46,989 bases of DNA from Pseudomonas sp. TH10 (GTDB lineage Bacteria; Pseudomonadota; Gammaproteobacteria; Pseudomonadales; Pseudomonadaceae): contig NZ_JAEKEG010000079.1 in assembly GCF_016651255.1 (NCBI RefSeq), forward strand, positions 1-46,989, in the 5' to 3' direction. Shown here piece after piece: positions 28,232-36,862 of the stretch. Numbering within the stretch: position 1 is the first letter of the stretch; every line of letters starts with the position of its first letter. The position numbers and the translations under genes were made by a program. The notes under the pieces were generated by a model, which saw only the letters and a program-made list of their open reading frames with translations, was not told where the DNA came from and did not search any database.

Positions 28232-28609
28232 CTACGACAGCATGTCCCGCATCAATTCCTGCAGAACGTCGAGGTCGAATGGCTTTTCCAGAATCGGTGC
28301 CCGGCGCGTGATCGGGCTACCGGTCTCGCGGATCTCCTGCGGGTAACCGCTGATGAAGATCACCTTGAGGTCTGGTCGCAGCTTCACGGCAGGCTCGGCG
28401 ATCTGCACGCCGGAAATGCCGCCAGGCAGGCGAAAGTCGGTAATCAACATGTCCAGATGCGGTTTACTCGCGAGGATCTCGAACGCCTGCTCGCCGTTTT
28501 CGGCCTGCAGCACGCGATACCCCTGCCCTGACAAGTAATCGGTCAGGATCATCAAGATAACCGGTTCGTCCTCGACGACGAGTACTACATCTTGTGCATC
28601 TTCACTCAT
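28232..28609 (-). CDS. Single-domain response regulator
   Basis: A 125-residue stand-alone receiver without output domain. The acidic pocket is VVEDEP, the phosphorylated Asp is in LITDFRLPGGISG, the Thr/Ser position is in VIFISGYP, and the conserved Lys is in LEKPFD. ATG 28609 with AAAGG about 8 bases before was chosen over longer frames. It is the last gene of a five-gene operon, 17 bp behind a REC-histidine kinase that is its likely phosphodonor. It probably acts by protein contact or as a phosphate shuttle. Confidence 0.93.
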   Translation of the reverse strand: MSEDAQDVVLVVEDEPVILMILTDYLSGQGYRVLQAENGEQAFEILASKPHLDMLITDFRLPGGISGVQIAEPAVKLRPDLKVIFISGYPQEIRETGSPITRRAPILEKPFDLDVLQELMRDMLS

Positions 28610-28626
28610 GGGAAGCCTTTGTTCGG

Positions 28627-29867
28627 TCAATAGCTGCTGATACGACCGTGGGGTCGACCAGAGGTTGCGTTTATCTGGCTGATTTCCTGCAGCGGCAGAC
28701 AAACGCGAAACAGGGCACCTTCGCCAATCCGGCTTTCGACCGTAATGGTACCGCCGTGGGCCGTCACAATCTGTTCTGAAATAAACAGGCCCAGGCCCAG
28801 GCCGGCGACGGCGTGCTTGGCCGTGACGCGCTCGAACTGCTGGAAGATCCGTTTCTGGTTTTCTTCCCCGATGCCGATCCCTTGATCCTGCACTTCTACC
28901 CGCGCCTGACCGTTCTCACTGTACACCTTCACGGCGATCGGGCTTTTGGCGCCGTACCGTAAAGCGTTGGTCAACAAGTTTGAGATCACTTGTTCGATAC
29001 GAAATTCATCCCAATTGCCCTCTATCGGTTCATCGGCATCCAGGAAACCGAGGACTCGGCCGCGTCGATTTGCGGGGCGAAGTTTTGCAGCAAACCACGC
29101 ACCAGCGCCGAGAGATCGAAGCGGCTTGGGCGGATCGACAGTTTCCCGGTACGAATCCGCGAAACATCCAACATGTCTTCGATCAGGCGGATCAGGCTTT
29201 TTATCTGCCGTTCGTCGCGATCGACCATGGCGTGCATCTTGTCCAGGGTGAAAGCGGCGGCGTTTTCCCGGGCCAGGTGCATCTTGCGCAGCTGGGTTTC
29301 CAGGATCAGGCCATTGAGCGGAGTGCGCACTTCGTGGGCGACGATCGACATGAAGTCATCGCGCATGCGCACCGCCTGCTCCAGTTCCAGCTGGGTACTT
29401 TGTAATCGCTGCAGCAGCGCCTCCTGCTCGCGACGGCTTTGCTCAAGCGCTTCGACCTGCTGTTTCATCGCCTTGCTCTGGCGATACAGGTCGACGAAGA
29501 CATTGACCTTGCTCTTCACCGCGTGGATATCCAGCGGTTTGTGCAGGAAGTCCACCGCCCCGCTCTCGTAGCCCTTGAACGCGTAGTTCAGTTCACGGCC
29601 GGCGGCGCTGACGAAAATGATCGGGATGTTCTTGGTTTTCTCGGTGCCGCGCATCAACTCAGCGAGTTCAAAGCCGTTCATGCCTGGCATCTGTACGTCG
29701 AGGATGGCCATGGCGAACTCATGCTGGAGCAGCAGCGACAACGCTTCGTCCGCCGACAGCGCCTTGTAGACGGTGCGGTCTTCGCGTTTGATCAGCGCTT
29801 CAAGCGCCAGCAGGTTTTCCGGCAGATCGTCGACGATCAGCAGTTTGGCTTGGATATTACTCAACAT
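28627..29867 (-). pseudogene. Receiver-histidine kinase, one apparent frameshift
   Basis: A soluble kinase of about 413 residues when repaired. The N-terminal receiver (1-125) has LLIVDDLPENLLALEALI, Asp in MAILDVQMPGMNG and Lys in FLHKPLD; then a coiled coil (130-165), HisKA with His in DDFMSIVAHEVRTPLNG, and HATPase_c with N box SNLLTNALRYGAK, G1 DQGIGI and G2 GLGLGLFISEQI. The frame breaks at 29040-29041: SVSW runs into a stop at 29022, whereas one more G gives SVSWDADEPIEGNWDEFRIEQV and continues to the end. Length is 3n-1, which fits one missing base. Its ATG overlaps the end of the CheB gene by 7 bases. The layout, with the receiver first, suggests it is driven by phosphotransfer from another kinase, likely the large hybrid kinase of the operon. 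Confidence 0.88.
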
Positions 29868-30443
29868 GCGATTCGTTCCAGCTCGACAAGCAGACGGCCG
29901 ATGCCGTGAATGGGTAGGACATGATCCGGCTGCTGAATGTTCAATGCAGCCTGAGGCATGGTGGCGACTTGCGCCTCTTGCGGGTCCTGGACGATGGTCA
30001 GGCCGCCCCGGTCCTTGACCTGTGCCAGGCCGCCGGCACCGTCGCGGTTGGCGCCGGTCAACAGCACCGCCGCGAGGTTGACGCCATAGGCATCGGCCGC
30101 GGATTCGAACAGGTAATCGATGGCCGGGCGCGAGTGGTGCACGCGATCTTCCAGGCTCAGGGAGAAGGTCCGGTCCTGTTCCACCGAGAGGTGATAACCG
30201 GCGCGCCGCGAAATACAGCGTGCCCGGCGCGACCGGCGTCTTGTCACTGGCCTCCATCACCGGCATCGAGACCCGGCGGGCGAACACTTCGGTCAGATGA
30301 CTGCGGCGCGCATCGGGCAGGTGCAGGACGACGATGATCGGCAGCTTGAAGCCGTCACGCAGCGGGCTGAGGATGTTCAGCAAGGCTTCGACCCCGCCTG
30401 CCGAGGCGCCGATCACGATGGCTTCAATCGAAGAATGGCTCAT
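29861..30443 (-). pseudogene. Stand-alone CheB-type methylesterase, one apparent frameshift
   Basis: A protein of about 193 residues when repaired, homologous to the catalytic domain of CheB, which removes methyl groups from glutamates or deamidates glutamines. The catalytic residues are present: Ser in VIGASAGGVEAL, His in VLHLPDARRS and Asp in LTGANRDGAGG. The receiver domain that controls CheB in classical chemotaxis is absent. The frame breaks near 30208-30213: removing one G gives LYFAAPGYHLSVEQ, the normal family piece, and the second frame then runs to the stop at 29861. The start overlaps the CheR stop by 4 bases (ATGA). There is no chemoreceptor in the window. Confidence 0.88.
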
Positions 30444-31273
30444 GATTTGCGGTAGATCCGTTCTTGTTTGACCAAGGGTTCGAATTGCTTGCCGAAGGCT
30501 GAAAACTCCGGTGTTTCCTTACTGCCCAGTACCAGGAAGCCGCGATGGCACAGTGACTCATGAAACAAGCCAAAGGCCCTGTCCTGAAGTTTTTTATTGA
30601 AATAAATCATGACGTTACGGCAGGAAATTAATTGCGTTTCGGAGAACACGCTGTCGGTCGCCAGGCTGTGATCGGCGAACGTCACGTTGTCGCACAGGCT
30701 CTTGTCGAAGATCGCATAGCCATACGCTGCCGTGTAGTAGTCGGCAAAGGAACACTGGCCACCCGCCTGCTGGTAATTGGCAGTGTAGGCACGGACGTTC
30801 TCCATCGAGAAAATGCCCTGCTTGGCCTTGTCCAGCGACCGCGGATTGATGTCGGTCGCGTAAATGATCGTGCGATCGAGCAGGCCCTCCTCGCGCAGCA
30901 GGATGGCCATCGAATACACCTCCTCGCCCGTGCTGCAACCGGCGATCCAGATCTTGATCGAGGGATAGGTCTTGAGCAACGGCACTACTTCCTTGCGTAT
31001 CGCCAGAAAGTGCGAGGGATCGCGAAACATCTCACTGACCGGGATCGTCAGCAATTGCAGGAGCTGCATGAACGCGGTCGGGTCGTGCAGGACTTTTTCC
31101 TGCAGGGCCGAAATGGTCGCGCATTCGAACTGACTCAACGCGTGCTGCACGCGGCGCTTGATCGAAGCGCCGGAGTAGTCGCGAAAATCGTAGCTGTACT
31201 TGAGGTAAATAGCCTCGATCAACAGCCGTAATTCGATTTCGCTGTTTCGTTCCGCTGGAGTGCTGCGTTCCAC
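30440..31273 (-). CDS. CheR-type protein-glutamate methyltransferase
   Basis: A 277-residue SAM-dependent methyltransferase. The N-terminal all-helical CheR domain covers about 10-70 (LKYSYDFRDYSGASIKRRV), with the SAM-binding domain after it (WIAGCSTGEEVYSMAILL, ATDINPRSL, and ISCRNVMIYF near the end). The GTG at 31273 overlaps the stop of the preceding kinase (TAGTG); GTG 31300 would add nine residues. It lacks the TPR or PAS additions found in some CheR variants. Together with CheB and without CheA, CheW or a receptor, it probably modifies a non-standard target. Confidence 0.92.
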   Translation of the reverse strand: MERSTPAERNSEIELRLLIEAIYLKYSYDFRDYSGASIKRRVQHALSQFECATISALQEKVLHDPTAFMQLLQLLTIPVSEMFRDPSHFLAIRKEVVPLLKTYPSIKIWIAGCSTGEEVYSMAILLREEGLLDRTIIYATDINPRSLDKAKQGIFSMENVRAYTANYQQAGGQCSFADYYTAAYGYAIFDKSLCDNVTFADHSLATDSVFSETQLISCRNVMIYFNKKLQDRAFGLFHESLCHRGFLVLGSKETPEFSAFGKQFEPLVKQERIYRKS

Positions 31274-34200
31274 TAAATACGTTCCATCTTCGGTAACCAC
31301 ACGCGAATCAGCGAGAACAGGCGATCCAGGTCAATGGGCTTGGCCAGGTAATCGTTGGCGCCAGCCTGCAGGCAGCGCTCCTGATCGTCCTTCATGGCCT
31401 TGGCCGTCACCGCAATGATCGGCAATTTGCGCCAGCGCGGATCCTTGCGGATTTCAATGGTGGCTTCGAAACCATCCATTTCCGGCATCATCACGTCCAT
31501 CAGCACCAGATCGATGTCCTCGACTTCATTCAACTTTTCAATCGCCTCACGACCATTACGGCCGATCACCACGACTGCGCCTTTGTGTTCCAGCGCACTG
31601 GTCAGCGCGAAAATGTTGCGCACATCATCGTCGACCAGCAACACCTTACGACCCTCGAAGACTTTGTCGCGGCTGCGCGCAGTCTTGAGCATCTTCTGCC
31701 GTTCATGGGACAACTGCGATTCGACTTTGTGCAGAAAGAGTGTGACCTCGTCCAGCAAGCGCTCCGGCGAGCGTGCACCTTTGATGATGATCGAGCGCGA
31801 ATATTTACGCAGATCGGCCTCCTCATCGCGGGTCAGGTTACGCCCCGTATAGACGATAACCGGCGGGAACGAGCAGATGTCTTCGGTGGACATGCGCTTG
31901 AGCAGATCGTTGCCAAGCATGTCCGGCAATTTGAGGTCGATGACCATGCAATCGTAGATTGTCGTGCGCAGCAGCTCCAAAGCGTCCTGAGCGAGGCCAA
32001 CGGCGGTGATTTCAATGTCTTCGTCGCCAATCAGGCGCGCGATGCTTTCGCGTTGCAAATCGTCATCTTCAACCAGCAGGACGCGTTTGACCTTCTGCGT
32101 CAGTTTGGCTTCCAGGCGAGCGAATACGTCCTTGAGTTCTTCGCGGGTGGTCGGTTTGACGGCATAGCCAATGGCACCCATGTGCATCGCCGCTTCGACC
32201 CGGTCCTCGACCGAAATCACGTGTACCGGTATGTGGCGGGTTTCCGCGTGCTCCTTCAGACGTTGCAGCACGGTGAGGCCGGAGTGATCCGGCAGGCGCA
32301 TGTCCAGCAGGATCGCGTCCGGCAGGAATTCGCGAGCGAGGTCATAACCTTCGTCGGCACCGTGGGCCACCAGGCATTGGTAACCCAGTTCGTGGGCCAG
32401 GTCATACAGGATATGGGCGAAATTCGGCTCGTCTTCCACCACCAGAATGCAGCGTGTGACGAACGGAGCCTTGTCGCGGTCATCGGCAAAGCGCGGAATG
32501 TGCACCGGCGCCATCGGCGAAACAGCAGGCACCACGGGTGCCGGAGCGCTTGGCGCTGGCGGCGTGAAGGTCAACGGTGCGCTCACGACTTCGCCATCTT
32601 CACTGTATTGCTGCGGCAGCAACAAGGTGAACACGCTGCCCTGCCCCGGCGTACTGCTGACGCTGATCGAGCCGCCGAGCAAAGTCGCCAGATCGCGGGA
32701 AATCGACAGACCGAGTCCGGTGCCGCCGTATTTGCGGTTGGTCGTACCGTCGGCCTGGCGGAAGGCTTCGAAAATGCTTTCCTGCTGATCGGCTGCGATG
32801 CCGATGCCCGAGTCACGCACGATGAATGCAATCTGCTCGTTCGGCTGACCGGCGATGGTCAGGCTGACGGTGCCTTTCTCGGTGAATTTGACGGCGTTCG
32901 ACAGCAGGTTCTTGATTACCTGTTCCAGACGCTGACGGTCGGTGAACAGCGTGGCCGGCGTACCCGGCTGCAAGTCGACGTTGAAGGTCAGCTTTTTATC
33001 AGCCGCCAGTGGCTCGAACACACCGCGCAGGCCATCGGCGAGACGGGCGACGCTGGTGTTCTCCGGAATCACTTCAAGTTTGCCCGCCTCGACTTTGGAG
33101 ATGTCGAGAATGTCGTTGATCAGGTTCAGCAGATCGTTGCCGGCCGAGTAGATCGACTCGGCAAATTTGACCTGTTCGGCACTGAGGTTGTCCTGCGGGT
33201 TTTCTGCGAGCAACTTGGCCAGGATCAGCGAACTGTTCAGCGGCGTGCGCAGTTCGTGGGACATGTTGGCGAGGAACTCGGACTTGTACTTGCTGGAACG
33301 CTGCAGCTCTTCGGCGCGCTCTTCCAGTTGCACTTGCGCCTGATTGAGCTCGGTGTTTTTCAGGTCCATCGCGTCGCGCTGTTCGGCCAGGGTTTGTGCC
33401 TGTTCGGCCAGTTGCTCGTTGGTCTGCTCCAGTTCGACTTGCTGGGTTTCCAGATGCGCCTGAGACTCTTTGAGAATCCGCGATTGTTCTTCCAGCTCTT
33501 CGTTGGCGGTTTTCAGTTCTTCCTGCTGCACCTGCAACTCTTCGTTGAGCTGCTGGGTTTCGGCGAGCACTTCCTGCAAGCGCTGACGATAGCGCGCCGC
33601 TTCGATGGACGTGCCGATGTTGCCGGCGATCAGCTCCAGCAACTCAATATCGCGATCATTGAGTGGACGCAGGAAGCCCAGTTCGATCACGCCGTTGACC
33701 CGCTCGTCATCACTCGTCGGCACTACCAGCACACTGTGCGGCAGCCCTTCGCCGAGGCCGGAGCTGACTTTGAAGTAATCGGAGGGCACCGAGTCCAGGC
33801 GAATCAACCGTGCCTGCTGGGCGACTTGGCCGACAATGCCTTCGCCGCTATAGATAGATTGATCCTGTTCTTCCTGTTCGCGGGAGAAGCCGTAGGTCGC
33901 CACACGTTTGAGACCGCCGTGCTCTTCACGCACATAGATCGCCGCCACGGCAGTGCCGAGATACTGTGCGCAGAACTGCAGAATATTGCGGCCCAACAGA
34001 TTAAGGGTGAGTTGCCCCAGCACCTGCTCGGCGAGTTCGGTCTGGCCGTTACGTAGCCACGCCTGCTGTTCGAGACGCACAGCGCTGGCCTGTTGTGCCG
34101 CCAGCGTGGCGCCATAGCTGGCGGAAAGATTGACCAGATCGCGTCGCCCGATATACGCCAGCAGACCGCTGATGCCCGCCACGAACAGCAAATACAGGGT

Positions 34201-34764
34201 AATGCTCCAGATCGTGGTGCGGCGCACGTCTTCGTTGCGCGTGGTGCGCAACTGCTGCTCCATATCGATCACGTCTTCGAACTGCTTGCGAATCTCGTCG
34301 GTCAGGCGCTTGCCACGCCCGGCCTTCACCGCGCCACGGTAGTCACCGCTGCTGCGCTGCAGGTCGATCATCGACTGCGCGTATGTCGCCCACTCGGTCT
34401 GCAACGCCTGAAGACGGCGCAGGCGATCGGTCTGCACCGGGTTGTCGGCCGTCAGTTCGAGCAAGGTATTGAGCGCCACATTGATCCGCGGCTTGGCCGT
34501 TTCATACGGATCAAGGAAATGCTCGTCACCGCTGAGCAGAAAACCGCGCATGCCGGTTTCTAGGTCAACGGTCAGTTTTACCGCTTCGTTGGCGTTATTG
34601 ATCACCCGATCGGTGTGCTCGACCCATTGGATAACCGATAGCAGATACGTGATCAGCGATACGAAGAAGACGGCACTGACAACGCCCACACCCAATGGCA
34701 GGCTGACGTTGCGGCTCAGGAGTTTACGGAATCGTTGCTCATCTACCGAAGACGCAGAGGTCAT
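31273..34764 (-). CDS. Large membrane hybrid histidine kinase, CHASE3-GAF-HisKA-HATPase-REC-REC-REC
   Basis: A 1163-residue inner-membrane sensor. Helix 1 is at about 20-45; a periplasmic CHASE3 domain follows (46-180, with DLETGMRGFLLSGDEHFLDPY); helix 2 at about 186-205. Then a GAF domain (about 240-400, VATYGFSREQE... VLVVPTSDDERVNGVIELGF), a Glu/Gln-rich coiled coil of about 110 residues, HisKA (FLANMSHELRTPLNSS), HATPase_c (NLLSNAVKF, DSGIGI, GTGLGLS), and three receivers with Asp in AILLDMRLPDHSG, CMVIDLKLPDMLG and LVLMDVMMPEMDG. No Hpt domain follows. ATG 34764 has AAGG about 8 bases upstream and places helix 1 correctly. It heads the operon with cheR, cheB, a REC-kinase and a receiver. 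The periplasmic signal is unknown. Confidence 0.94.
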   Translation of the reverse strand: MTSASSVDEQRFRKLLSRNVSLPLGVGVVSAVFFVSLITYLLSVIQWVEHTDRVINNANEAVKLTVDLETGMRGFLLSGDEHFLDPYETAKPRINVALNTLLELTADNPVQTDRLRRLQALQTEWATYAQSMIDLQRSSGDYRGAVKAGRGKRLTDEIRKQFEDVIDMEQQLRTTRNEDVRRTTIWSITLYLLFVAGISGLLAYIGRRDLVNLSASYGATLAAQQASAVRLEQQAWLRNGQTELAEQVLGQLTLNLLGRNILQFCAQYLGTAVAAIYVREEHGGLKRVATYGFSREQEEQDQSIYSGEGIVGQVAQQARLIRLDSVPSDYFKVSSGLGEGLPHSVLVVPTSDDERVNGVIELGFLRPLNDRDIELLELIAGNIGTSIEAARYRQRLQEVLAETQQLNEELQVQQEELKTANEELEEQSRILKESQAHLETQQVELEQTNEQLAEQAQTLAEQRDAMDLKNTELNQAQVQLEERAEELQRSSKYKSEFLANMSHELRTPLNSSLILAKLLAENPQDNLSAEQVKFAESIYSAGNDLLNLINDILDISKVEAGKLEVIPENTSVARLADGLRGVFEPLAADKKLTFNVDLQPGTPATLFTDRQRLEQVIKNLLSNAVKFTEKGTVSLTIAGQPNEQIAFIVRDSGIGIAADQQESIFEAFRQADGTTNRKYGGTGLGLSISRDLATLLGGSISVSSTPGQGSVFTLLLPQQYSEDGEVVSAPLTFTPPAPSAPAPVVPAVSPMAPVHIPRFADDRDKAPFVTRCILVVEDEPNFAHILYDLAHELGYQCLVAHGADEGYDLAREFLPDAILLDMRLPDHSGLTVLQRLKEHAETRHIPVHVISVEDRVEAAMHMGAIGYAVKPTTREELKDVFARLEAKLTQKVKRVLLVEDDDLQRESIARLIGDEDIEITAVGLAQDALELLRTTIYDCMVIDLKLPDMLGNDLLKRMSTEDICSFPPVIVYTGRNLTRDEEADLRKYSRSIIIKGARSPERLLDEVTLFLHKVESQLSHERQKMLKTARSRDKVFEGRKVLLVDDDVRNIFALTSALEHKGAVVVIGRNGREAIEKLNEVEDIDLVLMDVMMPEMDGFEATIEIRKDPRWRKLPIIAVTAKAMKDDQERCLQAGANDYLAKPIDLDRLFSLIRVWLPKMERI

Positions 34765-35023
34765 GTGGGAGCCTTGTCGAACTGTTAAAAAACAGGGAGT
34801 TTGCCCCATAACGGGCATATTGATCCAATTTTCTGACGGGTATTTCCGCAAAATTCTACATTCAGCTGTTCCAGAACCAAGGAGCGGTTATCCTTCCCGC
34901 GCTTGAGCAGCTATTCTTTTTTCAGCACGAGGGGAACTTGTCGGGCCCCGCCGTTTACTCAAGCAAGACTCCGGCGAATCTGATCGACCGGCCAACACCA
35001 TTTCAATCTTTGGGAACCCTATT

Positions 35024-35392
35024 ATGTCTTCCGCCGCGTCCACCATCCTGGTCGTAGAAGACGACGACATCGTGCGCATGCTGATTGTCGATGTGCTGGA
35101 GGAGTTGGAGTTCAAGGTGCTTGAAGCTGACGGCAGCGAACAGGCATTGGAAAAGCTTAAAGATCCGGTTCAGCAAATCGATCTGATGATGACCGATGTC
35201 GGCCTGCCGGGCATGGACGGTCGTGAACTGGCGAATGAAGCACGAAAACTGCGCCCCACCCTGCCAATTCTTTTTGCCAGTGGTTATGCCGAAAACATCG
35301 ACGTCCCTGCTGACATGCATGTCATTGGCAAGCCGTTTTCGATTGATGCGCTGCGGGACAAGGTCAAGGGCATCCTGCAGGCCGCCAGCTAA
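35024..35392 (+). CDS. Single-domain response regulator
   Basis: A 122-residue stand-alone receiver. It shows VVEDDD, the phosphorylated Asp in LMMTDVGLPGMDGREL, FASGYAEN and the Lys in IGKPFS. It resembles the C-terminal receiver of the KaiC-linked kinase (ISDVGLPGMNGRQL, TGYAEH) more than the other receivers here, which suggests a shared origin or shared partners. It is divergent from the large hybrid kinase with about 260 bp between starts, and a glycosyltransferase gene follows after 93 bp. GGGAA stands about 9 bases before the ATG. Confidence 0.93.
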   Translation: MSSAASTILVVEDDDIVRMLIVDVLEELEFKVLEADGSEQALEKLKDPVQQIDLMMTDVGLPGMDGRELANEARKLRPTLPILFASGYAENIDVPADMHVIGKPFSIDALRDKVKGILQAAS

Positions 35393-35485
35393 ACCCTCAT
35401 AGCGCCAGGATCGCTGCGGACTGTGCTTTAATTGCGCGCTTTTTTCCGCATGACACTCCCTGCCCGCTTCAAGGAACCACCCTCA

Positions 35486-36784
35486 ATGAGTCAGCCCCGC
35501 GCAGCCAAAGTCCTGGTGATTGGTTACGTTTGGCCCGAGCCCCGCTCCTCGGCGGCCAGCGGCCATGTGATGCAAATCCTCGAAACCTTCCTGCAACAGG
35601 GCTGGGACATTACGTTCGGCAGCCCGGCAGGTGCTGGCGAGCACCCGGCTGACCTCACCGCCCTGGGCATTCGCCAGGTGCCGATCGAGCTCAACAACAG
35701 CAGTTTCGACGCGTTTGTCAGTGAGCTTGCCCCGGATGTCGTGCTGTTCGACCAGTTCATGATGGAAGAACAATTCGGCTGGCGGGTAGAAAAGCACTGC
35801 CCCAATGCACTGCGAGTGCTGGAAACTTCAGACCTGCAGAGCCTGCGTCACGCCAGGCACCAACGCCTCAAGGAGCGCCTGAAGGCCAGCGCTGACCTCG
35901 AAGACTTCAACGAATTGTTTGCCCCCGCGTTACGGCAGGAATTCGAACTCATGGCCGATGCCGACCTGGCCAAGCGTGAGCTTGCCGCCATTTATCGTTG
36001 CGACCTGACGCTGATGATCTCCGAGGTGGAAATCGATTTGCTGGTGCAGCAATTCAAGGTGCCCCGTGAATTGTTGCACTGGTGTCCGCTGATGATCGAT
36101 GTGCCCACCCGGCCAGCGACTCGCTTCGAAGACCGCGCGCATTTTCTCAGCATCGGTAACTTCCGGCATGCGCCGAACTGGGATGCAGTGCTGTGGCTCA
36201 AGACGACGATCTGGCCGTTGATTCGCCAGCAATTGCCCGCTGCCCAGCTCCACATCTATGGCGCTTACACACCGCCCAAGGCAACCGCACTGCACAACGC
36301 CGCCCAGGGTTTTCATGTGAATGAACTGGGCCGAGGATGCCTTGCAAGTCATGTCCGCGGCCAGGGTGTGCCTGGCTCCCTTGCGCTTTGGCGCGGGTAT
36401 CAAGGGCAAGCTGGTGGATGCGCGATGCTGTGCGGCACGCCGAATGTCACAACGCCAGTGGGGGCAGAAGGCATGCACGGCCTGGAACCCTGGCCAGGTG
36501 CAATTACCCGCACGGCCCAGGCGTTTGCCGACAGCGCGGTACAACTGCACAACGACCGCACCTGCTGGCTGGACGCACAGGCCAAAGGCCTACAATTGCT
36601 CGGGCCGCGCTATCGCCAGGCGGAGCATGGCCCGGCGCTGATCAGACGAATTGAAGAATGCCGTCGAAACCTGGGCTCAATCCGGCGCGACAACTTTACC
36701 GGCAGCATGCTGCGCCATCACCAGCACAAGAGCACTCAGTACATGTCGCAGTGGATCGAAGCGAAAAACCGTCAGCCTCAGTAA
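35486..36784 (+). pseudogene. Glycosyltransferase (GT4-like), internal stretch out of frame
   Basis: A GT-B type glycosyltransferase of about 430 residues. The N-terminal half starts MSQPRAAKVLVIGYVWPEPR; the C-terminal half has the nucleotide-sugar region (FLSIGNFRHAPNWDAV and, after repair, [35 protein letters not shown]). About 36 residues from near 36319 to 36424 are out of frame: one extra base near 36319 and two extra (a repeated CG) near 36421-36424, together plus three, so the frame after it is normal. The predicted protein therefore carries a nonsense segment across the donor-binding site and would be inactive if the sequence is right. The acceptor is unknown. It follows the receiver gene by 93 bp. 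Confidence 0.82.
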
Positions 36785-36862
36785 CCCTGTGAGACTGCGG
36801 GTGGCGCCTCCGGCTCGGAAAGAGGCATGATCGGCAGGCGAATATTCTGAAAGTGCCCAGAC

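Noticed and set aside
29861..31273. A chemotaxis operon
   Set aside because: Only CheR and CheB are present; there is no CheA, CheW, CheY-CheZ set or receptor, and the kinase is a CHASE3-GAF hybrid.
31585..34056. Long plus-strand open frame of 823 codons opposite the large hybrid kinase
   Set aside because: It is the complement of a gene with all kinase motifs; its composition (rich in Gln, Arg, His) is typical of antisense GC-rich shadows.
34931..34960. GGAAC/GAACTT element before the receiver gene as an ECF sigma promoter
   Set aside because: The spacing to the CGTT or TCTGA-like part is 14 or 18 bases instead of 16-17, so neither model fits.
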